From contig NZ_JAESVB010000001.1 of the NCBI RefSeq assembly GCF_020618775.1, forward strand, positions 248,001 through 312,000: a stretch of 64,000 nucleotides of DNA, in the 5' to 3' direction. Positions 42,117 to 51,124 of this stretch are shown piece by piece. How positions within the stretch are numbered: the stretch's first letter is position 1; each line of letters begins with the position of its first letter. The notes below the pieces were generated by a model that was not told the origin of the DNA, ran no database searches, and was given only the letters and a program-made list of their open reading frames with translations. This stretch comes from Acidisoma silvae. GTDB taxonomy: Bacteria; Pseudomonadota; Alphaproteobacteria; Acetobacterales; Acetobacteraceae. A program made the translations under genes and the position numbers.

Positions 42117-42269
42117 AATCGTCCCTCTCAGGGCATCGTCTAGGCAGGTGGCGAGCAAGCGATCCGGGCGCCGCGACTCGAGCCCCAGCCGATCATCGGC
42201 GGACTCTGCGCGAATAAGAACAATTTAGCAACTCCGGTCTGAGCGGTGCCGCCGAACCTGCCGCCAAGC

Positions 42270-42893
42270 CTAGTCGACTAATTGCGATATCGTTACGATA
42301 TCGACCCCGGCGATGTCCATGTTTCGATGCGCGCGGTCCAGAGATCCTTCCAGATCGATGCCCCGGCTGGCCTCATCCACCATGGCGACGGAAAGGTTGA
42401 AATGCCGCGCGTCGCAGGCCGTCCAGCCGACGCAGAAATCGGTCGCGACGCCGCAGACCACGATTTCGGTGATGCCACGGCTGGCCAGCCAGCCGTCCAA
42501 CCCGGTGCGGGTCTTGCGGTCGGCTTCCAGGAAGGCGGAATAGCTGTCGACGTCGCGGTGATAGCCCTTGCGCAGGATCAGACCGGCATGGGGAATGTCG
42601 AGCTGGGGGTGAAACTCGGCGCCCTTGCTGCCCATGACGCAATGGTCGGGCCACAGCACCTGCGGGCCATAGAAAGCGTCGAAGGTGTCGAAGACATCCT
42701 GTCCTGCGTGGCTGGAGGCGAAGGAGGTATGGCCCGGGCAATGCCAGTCCTGTGTCAGCACCACATTCTCGAACCGTCGGGCCAGCCGGTTGATCACGGG
42801 GATAATCTCGTCCCCGCCGGTCACGCCCAAAGGCCCGCCGGGCATAAAGTCATTCTGCATATCGACGACGATCAAGGCACGCTTGGATGACAT
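42270..42893 (-). CDS. pncA: Nicotinamidase
   Basis: Hydrolyses nicotinamide to nicotinate for NAD salvage. The 207 residues hold the catalytic triad D11 (IVVDMQNDF), K109 (LRKGYH) and C154 (GVATDFCV) and metal ligands around DWHCPGH (49-55). The ATG at 42893 is preceded by GGAG; a much longer in-frame extension upstream runs across gntK in another frame and is rejected. Eleven bases separate it from gntK, so they are probably co-transcribed. It complements nadE at 13.9 kb. Confidence 0.94.
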   Translation of the reverse strand: MSSKRALIVVDMQNDFMPGGPLGVTGGDEIIPVINRLARRFENVVLTQDWHCPGHTSFASSHAGQDVFDTFDAFYGPQVLWPDHCVMGSKGAEFHPQLDIPHAGLILRKGYHRDVDSYSAFLEADRKTRTGLDGWLASRGITEIVVCGVATDFCVGWTACDARHFNLSVAMVDEASRGIDLEGSLDRAHRNMDIAGVDIVTISQLVD

Positions 42894-42904
42894 GCTGATA
42901 CTCC

Positions 42905-43432
42905 TCAGCCCAGGTTCAATTGCTTCAGCGCGTCTTCCACGATTGCCGCTTCCGGCTGGTCGATCGAAACGGCGGTCGCCTCGTCGGGGCCGGGCTCTTC
43001 CAGAGTGTCGAACTGGCTGCGCAGCAGGGAGGCCGGCATGAAATGCCCCTTCCGGTGCTGCATGCGGTCCAGCAGCAGCTCGTAGCTGCCCTTGAGATAG
43101 ACGAAATGCACGTCGGTATGGCCGCTGCGCAGGATGTCGCGATAGGCGCGTTTGAGGGAGGAGCAGGTGATGACGCCCTGCTGGCCCGCCTGCCGCCAGA
43201 CGTCGATCCGGGCGGCGATGGCTTCCAGCCAGGGTTCGCGGTCGGCGTCGGTCAGCGGAATGCCCTGGCTCATCTTCGCGATATTGCCAGCGGGATGCAT
43301 CTCGTCCCCCTCGATCATCGGCAGGCCCGCGCGCCGCGCGACATCGCCCGCGACGGTCGATTTGCCGCTGCCGGAAACGCCCATGAAGATCAGAGCGGTG
43401 AAGCGTGGTGAGGCGGGGCTGGTGTCCGGCAA
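42905..43432 (-). CDS. gntK: Gluconokinase
   Basis: Phosphorylates gluconate to 6-phosphogluconate. The 175 residues match the small P-loop gluconokinase type. Walker A is GVSGSGKST (18-26); EGDEMHPAGNIAKMSQGIPL and TCSSLKRAYRDILR are signature segments. It precedes pncA. An SDR resembling gluconate 5-dehydrogenases lies at 63.3 kb but is not linked. No gluconate permease is adjacent. Confidence 0.93.
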   Translation of the reverse strand: MPDTSPASPRFTALIFMGVSGSGKSTVAGDVARRAGLPMIEGDEMHPAGNIAKMSQGIPLTDADREPWLEAIAARIDVWRQAGQQGVITCSSLKRAYRDILRSGHTDVHFVYLKGSYELLLDRMQHRKGHFMPASLLRSQFDTLEEPGPDEATAVSIDQPEAAIVEDALKQLNLG

Positions 43433-43497
43433 GATGCGACTCCCGATCAGCGTCTGTGATGCAGCAAAGGAGCATAGCCCGTCTACCGCGCAACTCT

Positions 43498-44550
43498 CTA
43501 ACAGCCCGCGTTTTTCTGTCCATTGGACGGTGACGCAGACCCGTCGGCCTGTTGCCGCCAGGCACTGGGGCTTGCGCCCGTGATGCGCAGGAATTCCCGG
43601 TTGAAATTGGATTTCGTCTGGAATCCGACTTCGAGAAAAATATGGGTGACGGTTTTTTTGGTCTCAGCCAGCAAGCGGCATGCATCCGCTACGCGGTGCT
43701 GGTTGACGTATTGCGACACGCTCATTCCCCGCGCGCGGTTGATGGCGCCTGACAGGCTGCGGGCGGGCAAAGCCATGCGCCAGGCCAGCCGCTCGAGACT
43801 CAGATTCGGATCGTGATACGGTGCGCGCTCGCGCATTAAAGCATCCAGGGCATCGACGATCTCTATATCGCCAGCGGCCGGCGGTGCTGTTTCCGGCACC
43901 GCTGATGGCTCGGGCGCGGAAGGCAAAGTGAGAACGGGAGCGCTCTTGCCGACAACAGTCGCGACCCAGCCAAGAAGAGCGATGGAGATCAGGCTCGATA
44001 CGCCGGAAATGAGGCCTGCATCACGACCTTGGTCGCGCATCAGGTCCAGGTTGATGGCAAGGTCGGCGATCGGTGAGGCGATGACCGTAAAGCCGGTAAC
44101 CCATAATGCATGTGATACCGAAATGGCGCCGTCGAGTGTCGCCCGACCGAGTGCATCCGGTCCACGATAGGCGAGCCGGAGCAACGCGATACCATAGCCA
44201 AGGAAGATCAGGGCAAGGGCCAGATCGATGAACCACGGCGCGAAAACCCAGAGGCCGGCGATCAACAGTGGCGGCAGCATGTGCAGCGCAGCACGCTGGT
44301 TCACGGTCACGAAGCTGCGGAAGCCGAGCCAGGACAGCGGGGCCAGGCCACCCGCCAGAATGCTCTGAGCTGGAAGCACGCCGCGAAGCCCATATCCCCA
44401 ATGTAAGCCGAGAAGCACGGCCTGCGCCGCATAGGCGCCCACCATTGTTGCAAACCAGCGGCTTGCCCGGGCCTGATCGCCTCGCAGCAGACGGACCAGC
44501 AGGATGCTGAGGAGAAAGGCAACGACGAAGGGAAGCGGCACCAGCGGCAT
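43498..44550 (-). CDS. Membrane-anchored AraC family transcriptional regulator
   Basis: A 350-residue regulator with an unusual N-terminus of about six to seven membrane helices (about 1-205) joined by a Pro/Ala-rich linker (about 206-230) to a C-terminal AraC/XylS DNA-binding domain (about 240-335). The latter has SLERLAWRMALPARSLSGAI for the first helix-turn-helix and ETKKTVTHIFLEVGFQTKSN for the second. It likely senses a membrane or external signal and acts on the divergent operon starting at 44663. Three AAACCGG repeats lie in the 112-base gap. The ligand is unknown. Confidence 0.9.
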   Translation of the reverse strand: MPLVPLPFVVAFLLSILLVRLLRGDQARASRWFATMVGAYAAQAVLLGLHWGYGLRGVLPAQSILAGGLAPLSWLGFRSFVTVNQRAALHMLPPLLIAGLWVFAPWFIDLALALIFLGYGIALLRLAYRGPDALGRATLDGAISVSHALWVTGFTVIASPIADLAINLDLMRDQGRDAGLISGVSSLISIALLGWVATVVGKSAPVLTLPSAPEPSAVPETAPPAAGDIEIVDALDALMRERAPYHDPNLSLERLAWRMALPARSLSGAINRARGMSVSQYVNQHRVADACRLLAETKKTVTHIFLEVGFQTKSNFNREFLRITGASPSAWRQQADGSASPSNGQKNAGC

Positions 44551-44591
44551 GGATAGGATTTATGGCCGAGATCGCAATCTTGGACGACCTA

Positions 44592-44652
44592 AAACCGGAT
44601 CGCGGTCGTCAAAACCGGTGGCTTGGCTTGGATTACCGGAGCCACAAACCGG
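44592..44652. promoter_or_regulatory. Direct repeats between the AraC gene and hydrolase operon
   Basis: AAACCGG occurs at 44592-44598, 44612-44618 and 44646-44652; the first two are 20 bases apart (about two helical turns) and extend to AAAACCGG, and the first and third extend to AAACCGGATC. AraC proteins bind direct repeats spaced about two turns, so these are candidate operator half-sites. Confidence 0.5.
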
Positions 44653-44662
44653 ATCAGCCCTC

Positions 44663-45640
44663 ATGCGTATTCTGTTTCTTCTTCTCTTCGCGTCCTTGCC
44701 GCTGACCGCCCATGCGGCCGGTTTGCAATTCATAGACGTCCCCCCTGCTGCCGCAGGACCCGCCATGACTGGTGCGGTCTGGACGCCTTGCGCCGCGAAA
44801 CCGGGCGCGGTGACGGTCGGTTTCGGCATCACCGTTCCGGGCACCAAGGATTGTCCCGTTCTGGGCCGCAATCTGCCGCTGGTTGTCATCTCCCATGGGG
44901 TTGGCGGCTGGTCCTTAGGGCATCACGATGTGGCGGAGACTTTGGCCGATGCCGGATTCGTGGTCGCCGCGATCGACCACCCCGAGGATGGCGGCCGCAT
45001 TAAGGACCGCAGCCGGGCGGATGCCTTGCAGGTCTGGCGCCAGCGCCCGGCGGATATCCGCCGTCTGATCGACTATATGCTCACTGTCTGGCCCGGCCAC
45101 GACCTGATCGATCCGGCGCGTATCGGCTTCTATGGCTTCTCGCGCGGTGGCTTTACCGGGCTTGTGCTGATCGGCGGCAATCCGGACCAGGAGAGACTGG
45201 CGGCTATCTGCAAGGACTACGCCAAACTTCAGACCTGCCAGCAATTGAAGGCCGGCGAGCGCCTGGCGGAGCCGCTGCCGCATGACCCGCGCATCCGCGC
45301 GGCGGTCCTCGCCGACCCTGTACTGAGCCGGATTTTTCTGCCCGCAGGTCTCGCCGATATTCGCGTGCCGACGCAGATCTGGGCCTCGGAATACGGTGGT
45401 GATGGCGTGGTGCCGGGGGAGGTGGCGACGATGGCAAACAGCCTGCCGGTCCCCCCTGATCTGCACCGCGTAAGGGGCGCGGAGCATTTTGCCTTCCTGG
45501 CACCCTGCGGGGCCGCGCTGGCGAAACTGGCGCCTGTCGTCTGCACCGACCGCCCAGGCTTTGACCGTGTGGCATTCCATGCCGCTATGGACCATGCCAT
45601 CCTTGCTTTCTTCCGGGTGCAATTGGCGCCTAAACACTGA
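44663..45640 (+). CDS. Secreted alpha/beta hydrolase
   Basis: A 325-residue alpha/beta hydrolase with a signal peptide (MRILFLLLFASLPLTAHAAG, cleavage near 19). The nucleophile is S160 in GFYGFSRGGFTG; the oxyanion region is VVISHGVGGW (74-83). The histidine is probably in GAEHFAFLAPCG near the C-terminus. The fold resembles dienelactone-hydrolase or platelet-activating-factor acetylhydrolase-like proteins; the substrate is unknown. First gene of a three-gene operon divergent from the membrane AraC regulator, 22 bases before the next gene. The ATG at 44663 is chosen for the signal peptide. Confidence 0.85.
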   Translation: MRILFLLLFASLPLTAHAAGLQFIDVPPAAAGPAMTGAVWTPCAAKPGAVTVGFGITVPGTKDCPVLGRNLPLVVISHGVGGWSLGHHDVAETLADAGFVVAAIDHPEDGGRIKDRSRADALQVWRQRPADIRRLIDYMLTVWPGHDLIDPARIGFYGFSRGGFTGLVLIGGNPDQERLAAICKDYAKLQTCQQLKAGERLAEPLPHDPRIRAAVLADPVLSRIFLPAGLADIRVPTQIWASEYGGDGVVPGEVATMANSLPVPPDLHRVRGAEHFAFLAPCGAALAKLAPVVCTDRPGFDRVAFHAAMDHAILAFFRVQLAPKH

Positions 45641-45662
45641 TCCCGAACACCGATGAGGACAG

Positions 45663-46613
45663 ATGCGCCTTCTGCTGACGGGGTCTTCCGGCTGGCTCGG
45701 CCGTTTTCTGGCGCCGCGCCTGCGCGCCCTGGGTCATGAGGTCATTGGCCTTGATGTCGCAGTTGGCGCGGACACCCAGGTGCTGGGCTCGGTCGCCGAC
45801 CGCGCGCTGGTCGATCGGGTTTTCGCCGCGCATCTGCCCCAGGCAGTGATCCATGCCGGGGCTTTGCACAAGCCCGATATCATCCGCTACCCGGCACAGG
45901 CCTTTATCGACACCAATGTTACCGGCACGCTGAACTTGCTGGAAGCGGCAGTCGCCGCCGGGCATGACCGCTTCATCTTTACCTCCACCACCTCGCTGAT
46001 GATTTCGGACGCCATCCGGCGGGAAACGGCCGGCCATGCCGTCTGGCTGGATGAAAGCACTGGCCCGCTGGCACCGCGCAATATCTACGGCGTCACCAAG
46101 CTGGCGGCCGAGGGCCTGTGTCGCCTGCATCATCTGGAGCACGGGCTGGCCTGCATCGTCCTGCGTACGGGCCGTTTCTTCCCCGAGGATGACGACACCC
46201 ATCGCGACCTGACGGGCGAGAACATGAAGGCGAATGAGTTCCTGCATCGGCGCCTGACAGTGGAAGACGCGGCGGAAGCGCATGTCGCGGCTTTGGACAA
46301 AGCAGGGGAGATCGGCTTCGGCACCTATGTCATCTCCGCACCGACGCCCTTCGCGCGGGCAGACGCGGAGGCGCTGAAGCGGGACGCCGCCGCCGTCATC
46401 GCCCGCTACTACCCGGAAGCATCGGCGCTCTATGCCGCGCGCGGCTGGCGCCTGCCGGTCTCGATCGGGAGGGTCTATGACGCATCCGCCGCCGAACGCC
46501 ACCTGGGCTTCCGGCCGAGGACGGATTTCGCGGGCGTGCTCACGGCTTTGCGATCCGGCGCCCCGCTGCCTTTCGCGCATGATCCGTCCTATACCTCGCC
46601 CAAGGAACCCTGA
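45663..46613 (+). CDS. NAD-dependent epimerase/dehydratase family protein
   Basis: A 316-residue extended short-chain dehydrogenase. The Rossmann motif is TGSSGWLG (6-13), followed by D at the end of the second strand (IGLDVAVG), which favours NAD(H). The catalytic pair is in NIYGVTKLAAE (about Y143/K147), preceded by TSTTSLM for the serine. Substrate cannot be told; sugar-nucleotide epimerases and dihydroflavonol-reductase-like enzymes are in the group. The middle gene of the operon, 22 bases after the hydrolase and 11 before the flavoprotein. Confidence 0.87.
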   Translation: MRLLLTGSSGWLGRFLAPRLRALGHEVIGLDVAVGADTQVLGSVADRALVDRVFAAHLPQAVIHAGALHKPDIIRYPAQAFIDTNVTGTLNLLEAAVAAGHDRFIFTSTTSLMISDAIRRETAGHAVWLDESTGPLAPRNIYGVTKLAAEGLCRLHHLEHGLACIVLRTGRFFPEDDDTHRDLTGENMKANEFLHRRLTVEDAAEAHVAALDKAGEIGFGTYVISAPTPFARADAEALKRDAAAVIARYYPEASALYAARGWRLPVSIGRVYDASAAERHLGFRPRTDFAGVLTALRSGAPLPFAHDPSYTSPKEP

Positions 46614-46624
46614 GGATCATCGCG

Positions 46625-47230
46625 ATGATCGAGACGATAGAGGCTTTGGAGGCGATCTACGGACCGGCCAATCCGCGCTCGCTACAAAAGGAAATTCCCC
46701 GCCTCAACCCCGACTACCGCGCCTTCGTCGAAGCGTCGCCGATGATCATGGTGGCGACGGCGGGGCCCGAGGGGCTTGATTGCTCACCCAAGGGCGATGC
46801 GCCGGGCTTCGTGCAGATTCTGGATGACGAGACGCTCGCGATCCCGGATCGGCCGGGCAATAACCGCATCGACAATCTGCGCAATATCATCCGCGATCCG
46901 CGCATATCGCTGCTGTTCATCATCCCCGGCGTGGGCGAGACCCTGCGCGTCAACGGCCGTGCGGTTATTTCAAACGATGAAGAACTGCTCTCGCGATTTT
47001 CCGTCGGCGGCAAGCTGCCGAAGACGGTAATCCTGGTGACGATCGAGAGCGTCTATTTCCACTGCGCGAAAGCCTTCGTGCGTTCGGCCCTGTGGGATCC
47101 GGCGCGGCATGTGGAGCGGTCAAAACTGCCGAGCGCCGGGCAGATTTTGCAGCATATTTCCCAAGGCGCCTTCGACGGCGCGGCCTATGACCGCGACCTG
47201 CCGGAGCGGACCAAGGCGACGCTGTACTGA
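46625..47230 (+). CDS. Pyridoxamine 5'-phosphate oxidase-like FMN protein
   Basis: A 201-residue split-barrel flavoprotein of the PNPOx-like family. The FMN-binding stretch MIMVATAGPEGLDCSPKGD (about 39-57), then IPDRPGNNRIDNLRNIIRDP and LRVNGRAVIS, match the subgroup named after mycobacterial MSMEG_1061. Such proteins reduce or oxidise small molecules with FMN or F420; the activity here is unknown. Last gene of the hydrolase-epimerase operon, ahead of a palindromic element. Confidence 0.88.
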   Translation: MIETIEALEAIYGPANPRSLQKEIPRLNPDYRAFVEASPMIMVATAGPEGLDCSPKGDAPGFVQILDDETLAIPDRPGNNRIDNLRNIIRDPRISLLFIIPGVGETLRVNGRAVISNDEELLSRFSVGGKLPKTVILVTIESVYFHCAKAFVRSALWDPARHVERSKLPSAGQILQHISQGAFDGAAYDRDLPERTKATLY

Positions 47231-47236
47231 GTATTG

Positions 47237-47316
47237 GTCGTCCGCGCACTTGTTGCGCGGACCTACCCGATTGGGCGCCGCGACGGGTAGGTGCCCGGCA
47301 CAAGGCCGGGCATGAC
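47237..47316. repeat. Palindromic intergenic element, copy 5
   Basis: Between the convergent PNPOx-like and ychF genes. Hairpin A pairs TCCGCGCA (47241-47248) with TGCGCGGA (47254-47261), loop CTTGT. CCTACCCG (47262-47269) pairs perfectly with CGGGTAGG (47284-47291). Hairpin B pairs TGCCCGGC (47292-47299) with GCCGGGCA (47305-47312). It ends ATGAC and is the cleanest copy: every base outside loops and core is paired. Confidence 0.88.
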
Positions 47317-47321
47317 GGGTG

Positions 47322-48416
47322 TTAGACGTTAAAGCGGAACAGCAGGACGTCGCCGTCCTTCACCACATATTCTTTGCCTTCGATGCGCAGCTTGCCGGCT
47401 TCGCGCGCGCCGGCCTCGCCCTTATAGGCGATATAGTCGTCATAGGCCGTGGTTTCGCAGGCGATGAAGCCGCGCTCGAAATCGCCATGGATGACGCCGG
47501 CGGCCTGCGGCGCCTTCATGCCTTTTTCAATCGTCCAGGCCCGCGTTTCCTTCGGCCCGACGGTGAAATAGGTGGCCAGGCCCAGCAGCCCGTAGCCGGC
47601 GGCGATGACGCGGGCCAGGCCGCTTTCCGTCAGGCCCAGGCCTTCCAGATATTCGCCCTGATCCTCTTCCGGCAGCTGGCTGACTTCCGCTTCGATGGCG
47701 GCGGAGACCACCACATGCGCGGCGCCGTTGCGCGCCGCCATCTCCGCGACTTTCGCCGAAAAGGCATTGCCGGTCGCGGCCGAGGCTTCCTCGACATTGC
47801 AGACATAGAGGACAGGTTTCGCGGTCAGCAGTTGCAGCCGTTCCGCCATCTTGCGGTCGGCCAGGGGGATCGCCGTGCGGGCAGGCTTGCCTTCGGTCAG
47901 CGCGGCGATGATCGGCTCCACCAGAGCGAGTTGGGTCGCACTTTCCTTGTCGCCGCCGCGCGCCCGCTTCTGCAAGCCGTTCAGGCGTTTTTCCAGGCTT
48001 TCCAGATCGGCCAGCATCAGCTCGGTCTCGACCACCTCGGCGTCGCGCACCGGGTCGATGTCACCCTCGACATGGGTGATGTCGCTATCCTCGAAGCAGC
48101 GCAGGACATGGATGATGGCATCCGTCTCGCGGATATTGGCCAGGAACTGGTTGCCCAGGCCCTCGCCCTTGGAGGCACCGCGCACGAGGCCGGCGATATC
48201 GACGAATTCCAGGCTGGTCGGCAGAATCTTCTGCGACTTGCCGATGGTGGCCAGCGGCTGCAGGCGCTTATCGGGCACCGCGACGCGGCCGACATTCGGC
48301 TCGATCGTGCAGAAAGGGTAATTCGCGGCCTGCGCGGCGGCGGTCGCCGTCAGGGCGTTGAAAAGCGTGGACTTGCCGACATTGGGCAGGCCGACGATGC
48401 CGCAATTGAAGCCCAT
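47322..48416 (-). CDS. ychF: Redox-regulated ATPase YchF (Obg family)
   Basis: A ribosome-associated P-loop protein of the Obg family that prefers ATP (OLA1 in eukaryotes). The 364 residues begin [19 protein letters not shown] with G1 GLPNVGKST at 8-16, and carry FVDIAGLVRGASKGEGLG for G3/switch. A central coiled coil and C-terminal TGS domain (about 280-364, ending VKDGDVLLFRFNV) follow. Its ATG overlaps the pth stop (TAATG). The pair pth-ychF is widely conserved. Confidence 0.97.
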   Translation of the reverse strand: MGFNCGIVGLPNVGKSTLFNALTATAAAQAANYPFCTIEPNVGRVAVPDKRLQPLATIGKSQKILPTSLEFVDIAGLVRGASKGEGLGNQFLANIRETDAIIHVLRCFEDSDITHVEGDIDPVRDAEVVETELMLADLESLEKRLNGLQKRARGGDKESATQLALVEPIIAALTEGKPARTAIPLADRKMAERLQLLTAKPVLYVCNVEEASAATGNAFSAKVAEMAARNGAAHVVVSAAIEAEVSQLPEEDQGEYLEGLGLTESGLARVIAAGYGLLGLATYFTVGPKETRAWTIEKGMKAPQAAGVIHGDFERGFIACETTAYDDYIAYKGEAGAREAGKLRIEGKEYVVKDGDVLLFRFNV

Positions 48417-48994
48417 TACTGTACCTTCCGCATGTCTTCGGAAACGCTGGTCATGAATTTTTCCGGCTCGCCGTCCGCGAGAAGACCGGCGCTATCGGCG
48501 ACGGCATCCAGGAAGGGCAAAAGCCAGCTTTGGTCGGCTTTGGCGAAATCGCCCAGAACATAGCCGTGAACGCGATCCTTGTGACCGGGATGGCCGATGC
48601 CAAGGCGCACGCGCCCGTATTCCGGCGTGCCGATCAACTGGTCGATGCTGCGCAGGCCGTTATGGCCGGCCGCCCCGCCGCCCCGCTTCACGCGCAGCTT
48701 GCCGGGGATGAGGTCGAGTTCGTCGTGAAAGACGGTCAGGTCAGCGGGCTCGATCTTGAAGAAGGAGAGCGCCTGCTGCACCGATTGTCCGGAGAGATTC
48801 ATATAGGTCATCGGCTTGAGGGCGAGCACTTTCTGACCGCCCACGCGCCCCTCGGCCAATAGGCCTTTGAAACGCGGCCGCCACGGCGTGAAGCCGTGGC
48901 GGTGCGCAATCACATCCAGCGCCATGAAGCCGATATTATGGCGCTGTCGAGCCATCGCTGGCTCAGGGTTGCCGAGTCCGACCCAAAGCAGCAT
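48416..48994 (-). CDS. pth: Peptidyl-tRNA hydrolase
   Basis: Frees tRNA from prematurely released peptidyl-tRNAs. The 192 residues have catalytic H19 ([12 protein letters not shown]), N66-67 region [10 protein letters not shown] and the aspartate in FHDELDL (about 92). [25 protein letters not shown] is the signature middle part, read in two halves around residue 118. Middle gene of rplY-pth-ychF, 39 bases after rplY. Confidence 0.97.
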   Translation of the reverse strand: MLLWVGLGNPEPAMARQRHNIGFMALDVIAHRHGFTPWRPRFKGLLAEGRVGGQKVLALKPMTYMNLSGQSVQQALSFFKIEPADLTVFHDELDLIPGKLRVKRGGGAAGHNGLRSIDQLIGTPEYGRVRLGIGHPGHKDRVHGYVLGDFAKADQSWLLPFLDAVADSAGLLADGEPEKFMTSVSEDMRKVQ

Positions 48995-49033
48995 GGGAAG
49001 ACCCGGCTCCCGTTCAGGTTAGCGTAGCGTGAC

Positions 49034-49708
49034 TTACTTCTTCTTCGCGGCCGGCTTGGCAGCGCCCTTGCCACCCTTGGCGGCGGCTGCGGCGGCAGCG
49101 GCTTCGGCCTTGGCGGCGTCTTCGGCGGCGTCGGCCGCGTTCTGCTGAACCGAGGCGATGCTGGCGATGACGAAGTCACGGTCGAGAATGGTCGGACGCG
49201 TGCCTTCGGTGCCTTTGAGGTCCGAGTAGCGAACGTTGTCGTTGATGTCGAGCTCGGTCAGGTCGGCCACGAAATGCTCGGGCACCGTCTCCGGGTCGGC
49301 ATAGACTTCAACCGTGTGACGCACGACGTTCAGGACACCGCCGCGCTTCAGGCCGGGGGAAACCGCATCGCCTTCGAAGGACACGGCAACCGCAACGCGG
49401 ATCATCTCGCCGGGGGCGAGGCGCTGAAAGTCGACATGCTCGGGCTGGTCGGTGACGGGGTGGAACTGAACGTCGCGGATCAGCGCACGGGCCTTGTCGG
49501 TGCCGAGATCGACTTCATACAGGCGGGACCGCCAGCCACCGCGATGCAGCTCCTTGATAACCGCGCGCGGCTCGAGGGCAATCAGGGTCGGCTCTTGCTT
49601 CGCACCGTAAATAACGGCGGGAACTTTCCCCGCCCGGCGTGTCGCGCGTGCTGCCCCCTTACCTGCCCGCTCGCGCAGTTCGGCCGGAATAGACGTGAAA
49701 TTGGCCAT
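49034..49708 (-). CDS. rplY: 50S ribosomal protein L25/general stress protein Ctc
   Basis: Binds 5S rRNA. The 224-residue protein is the long Ctc form: an N-terminal L25 domain (about 1-95; [26 protein letters not shown]), a C-terminal beta domain (about 96-190), and a low-complexity Ala/Lys tail of about 35 residues that would be positively charged. The ATG at 49708 has GGAGCGAG about 5 bases upstream, while the longer in-frame extension overlaps the upstream intergenic region. It leads the pth-ychF operon. Confidence 0.95.
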   Translation of the reverse strand: MANFTSIPAELRERAGKGAARATRRAGKVPAVIYGAKQEPTLIALEPRAVIKELHRGGWRSRLYEVDLGTDKARALIRDVQFHPVTDQPEHVDFQRLAPGEMIRVAVAVSFEGDAVSPGLKRGGVLNVVRHTVEVYADPETVPEHFVADLTELDINDNVRYSDLKGTEGTRPTILDRDFVIASIASVQQNAADAAEDAAKAEAAAAAAAAKGGKGAAKPAAKKK

Positions 49709-49939
49709 AACTCGCTCCTTGCAAATGCATAAAACGCCGGCCTCCAGGGGTGCCGACGTCAGGGGCGGGCGTTTAGCGGATGCGGCGGGCAGAGGCAAGC
49801 TTTCCTATGCGCATGCCGCCCGCCCGTTTCCGGCAGGCGCCTTATAATACTGGGAAGAATGACGAAAATGCCATCTCCTGGCGTCTTGCCCTGGGCAGGG
49901 CCTTCCGTCATGGTCCGCCGCCGTTCAGAACCGCGTCCG

Positions 49940-50998
49940 ATGACCCCCCACGCCATTCTCCTTCACCTCATCTTTCTGGCCGGCCTGGCCGTTCTGTCCG
50001 CCGGCGGTGTCCGGGCCATGATCGCCTTTGGCGTCATGGACCACCCCGAGGGGCGCAAGGCGCATGAAGCGCCGACGCCCAAGCTCGGCGGCGTCGGCAT
50101 CGTGCTGGCCTATCTGGTCGGCATTCTGGTCCTGTACCGCTTCGCCGGGTTCGCGCGCCTGGCCGACCCGTATTTCCGGGGCATGATCCTGTCGGCCTTC
50201 GCCATCGCCTTCGTGGCGCTGCTGGACGATATCTACGACTACCGCTTCATCGTGAAATTGGCGGCCCAGGTGGCCGCCGCCCTGACGGCGGTGCTGACCG
50301 GGCTTTATGTCGTGGCCTACCATCTGCCCTATATCGGCGGCGTCGATGTCGGGCCTTTCGCCATTCCCTTCACGCTGTTCTGGATTCTCTTCGCGACCAA
50401 CGCGATGAATTTCATCGACGGGCTGAACGGGCTGGCCTCGGGCATCACCTTCATCACCTGCGTCTTCCTTAGCCTCTTCGCGGCCCATGCCAATGGCTGG
50501 TTCACCTATTTCGCGGCGGCCTTGCTGGCCGCCGGCGTGTTGGGCTTCATTCCCTTCAACTATCCCCGCGCGCGCATCTTCATGGGGGATGTCGGCAGCC
50601 AGTTCTGCGGCTTCGTGCTGGCCATGCTGGCCGTCGCCTCCTCCCGCTTCGAAAGTACAGAACTCTCCTTCGTGCTGGTGCCGATGATGCTGACCGGCGC
50701 GCTGTATGATGTCGCTTTCACCCTGGTGCGCCGTTTGCTGCGTGGCGAGAACATCACCCAGGCCCATCGCGGGCATCTGTTTCAGATCGCCCATCGGTCC
50801 GGCCTGCCGGCCTGGGCCATCACCCTGATTTACTGGGGGTTCACGCTGTTCGGCGCCGCCGCCGCCTGGGTTTTTCTGGCTGTTCCGTCTCATTACAAGC
50901 CGATGATCGTGCCGGTGCCGCTGATTCCGCCCGTCCTTTGGACCCTTTATGTCGTCTATCGCGCCAAGCGTGCCGATGTCGGCCGCTGGTCACATTGA
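49940..50998 (+). CDS. WecA/MraY-type undecaprenyl-phosphate sugar-1-phosphate transferase
   Basis: A polytopic membrane enzyme of glycosyltransferase family 4 that moves a sugar-1-phosphate onto undecaprenyl phosphate. The aspartate motif ALLDDIYDYRF and NAMNFIDGLNGLASG, and PFNYPRARIFMGDVGSQFCG on the next cytoplasmic loop, are diagnostic of the WecA branch rather than MraY. The last loop has AHRGHLFQIAHRSG. Starts at 49859, 49910 and 49940 are all in frame; I choose 49940, right before the first helix. A TATAAT at 49843-49848 may be part of a promoter. No polysaccharide cluster surrounds it. Confidence 0.88.
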   Translation: MTPHAILLHLIFLAGLAVLSAGGVRAMIAFGVMDHPEGRKAHEAPTPKLGGVGIVLAYLVGILVLYRFAGFARLADPYFRGMILSAFAIAFVALLDDIYDYRFIVKLAAQVAAALTAVLTGLYVVAYHLPYIGGVDVGPFAIPFTLFWILFATNAMNFIDGLNGLASGITFITCVFLSLFAAHANGWFTYFAAALLAAGVLGFIPFNYPRARIFMGDVGSQFCGFVLAMLAVASSRFESTELSFVLVPMMLTGALYDVAFTLVRRLLRGENITQAHRGHLFQIAHRSGLPAWAITLIYWGFTLFGAAAAWVFLAVPSHYKPMIVPVPLIPPVLWTLYVVYRAKRADVGRWSH

Positions 50999-51124
50999 TA
51001 TGTCCGCCACGATCTCGAAATGACGGCTGGCATCCACGCCGTTTCCGCCTAGACTTGTCTCCAGGCTGAAGCGTCCGTGGACCTTCGTCCGGCGGGCGCC
51101 AAAAATGAGGCGAGGGGGAATAGC

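Noticed and set aside
42894-43685. N-terminal extension that would fuse about 264 residues to nicotinamidase
   Set aside because: The extension reads gntK in the wrong frame; the ATG at 42893 has a good ribosome-binding site and gives the family N-terminus.
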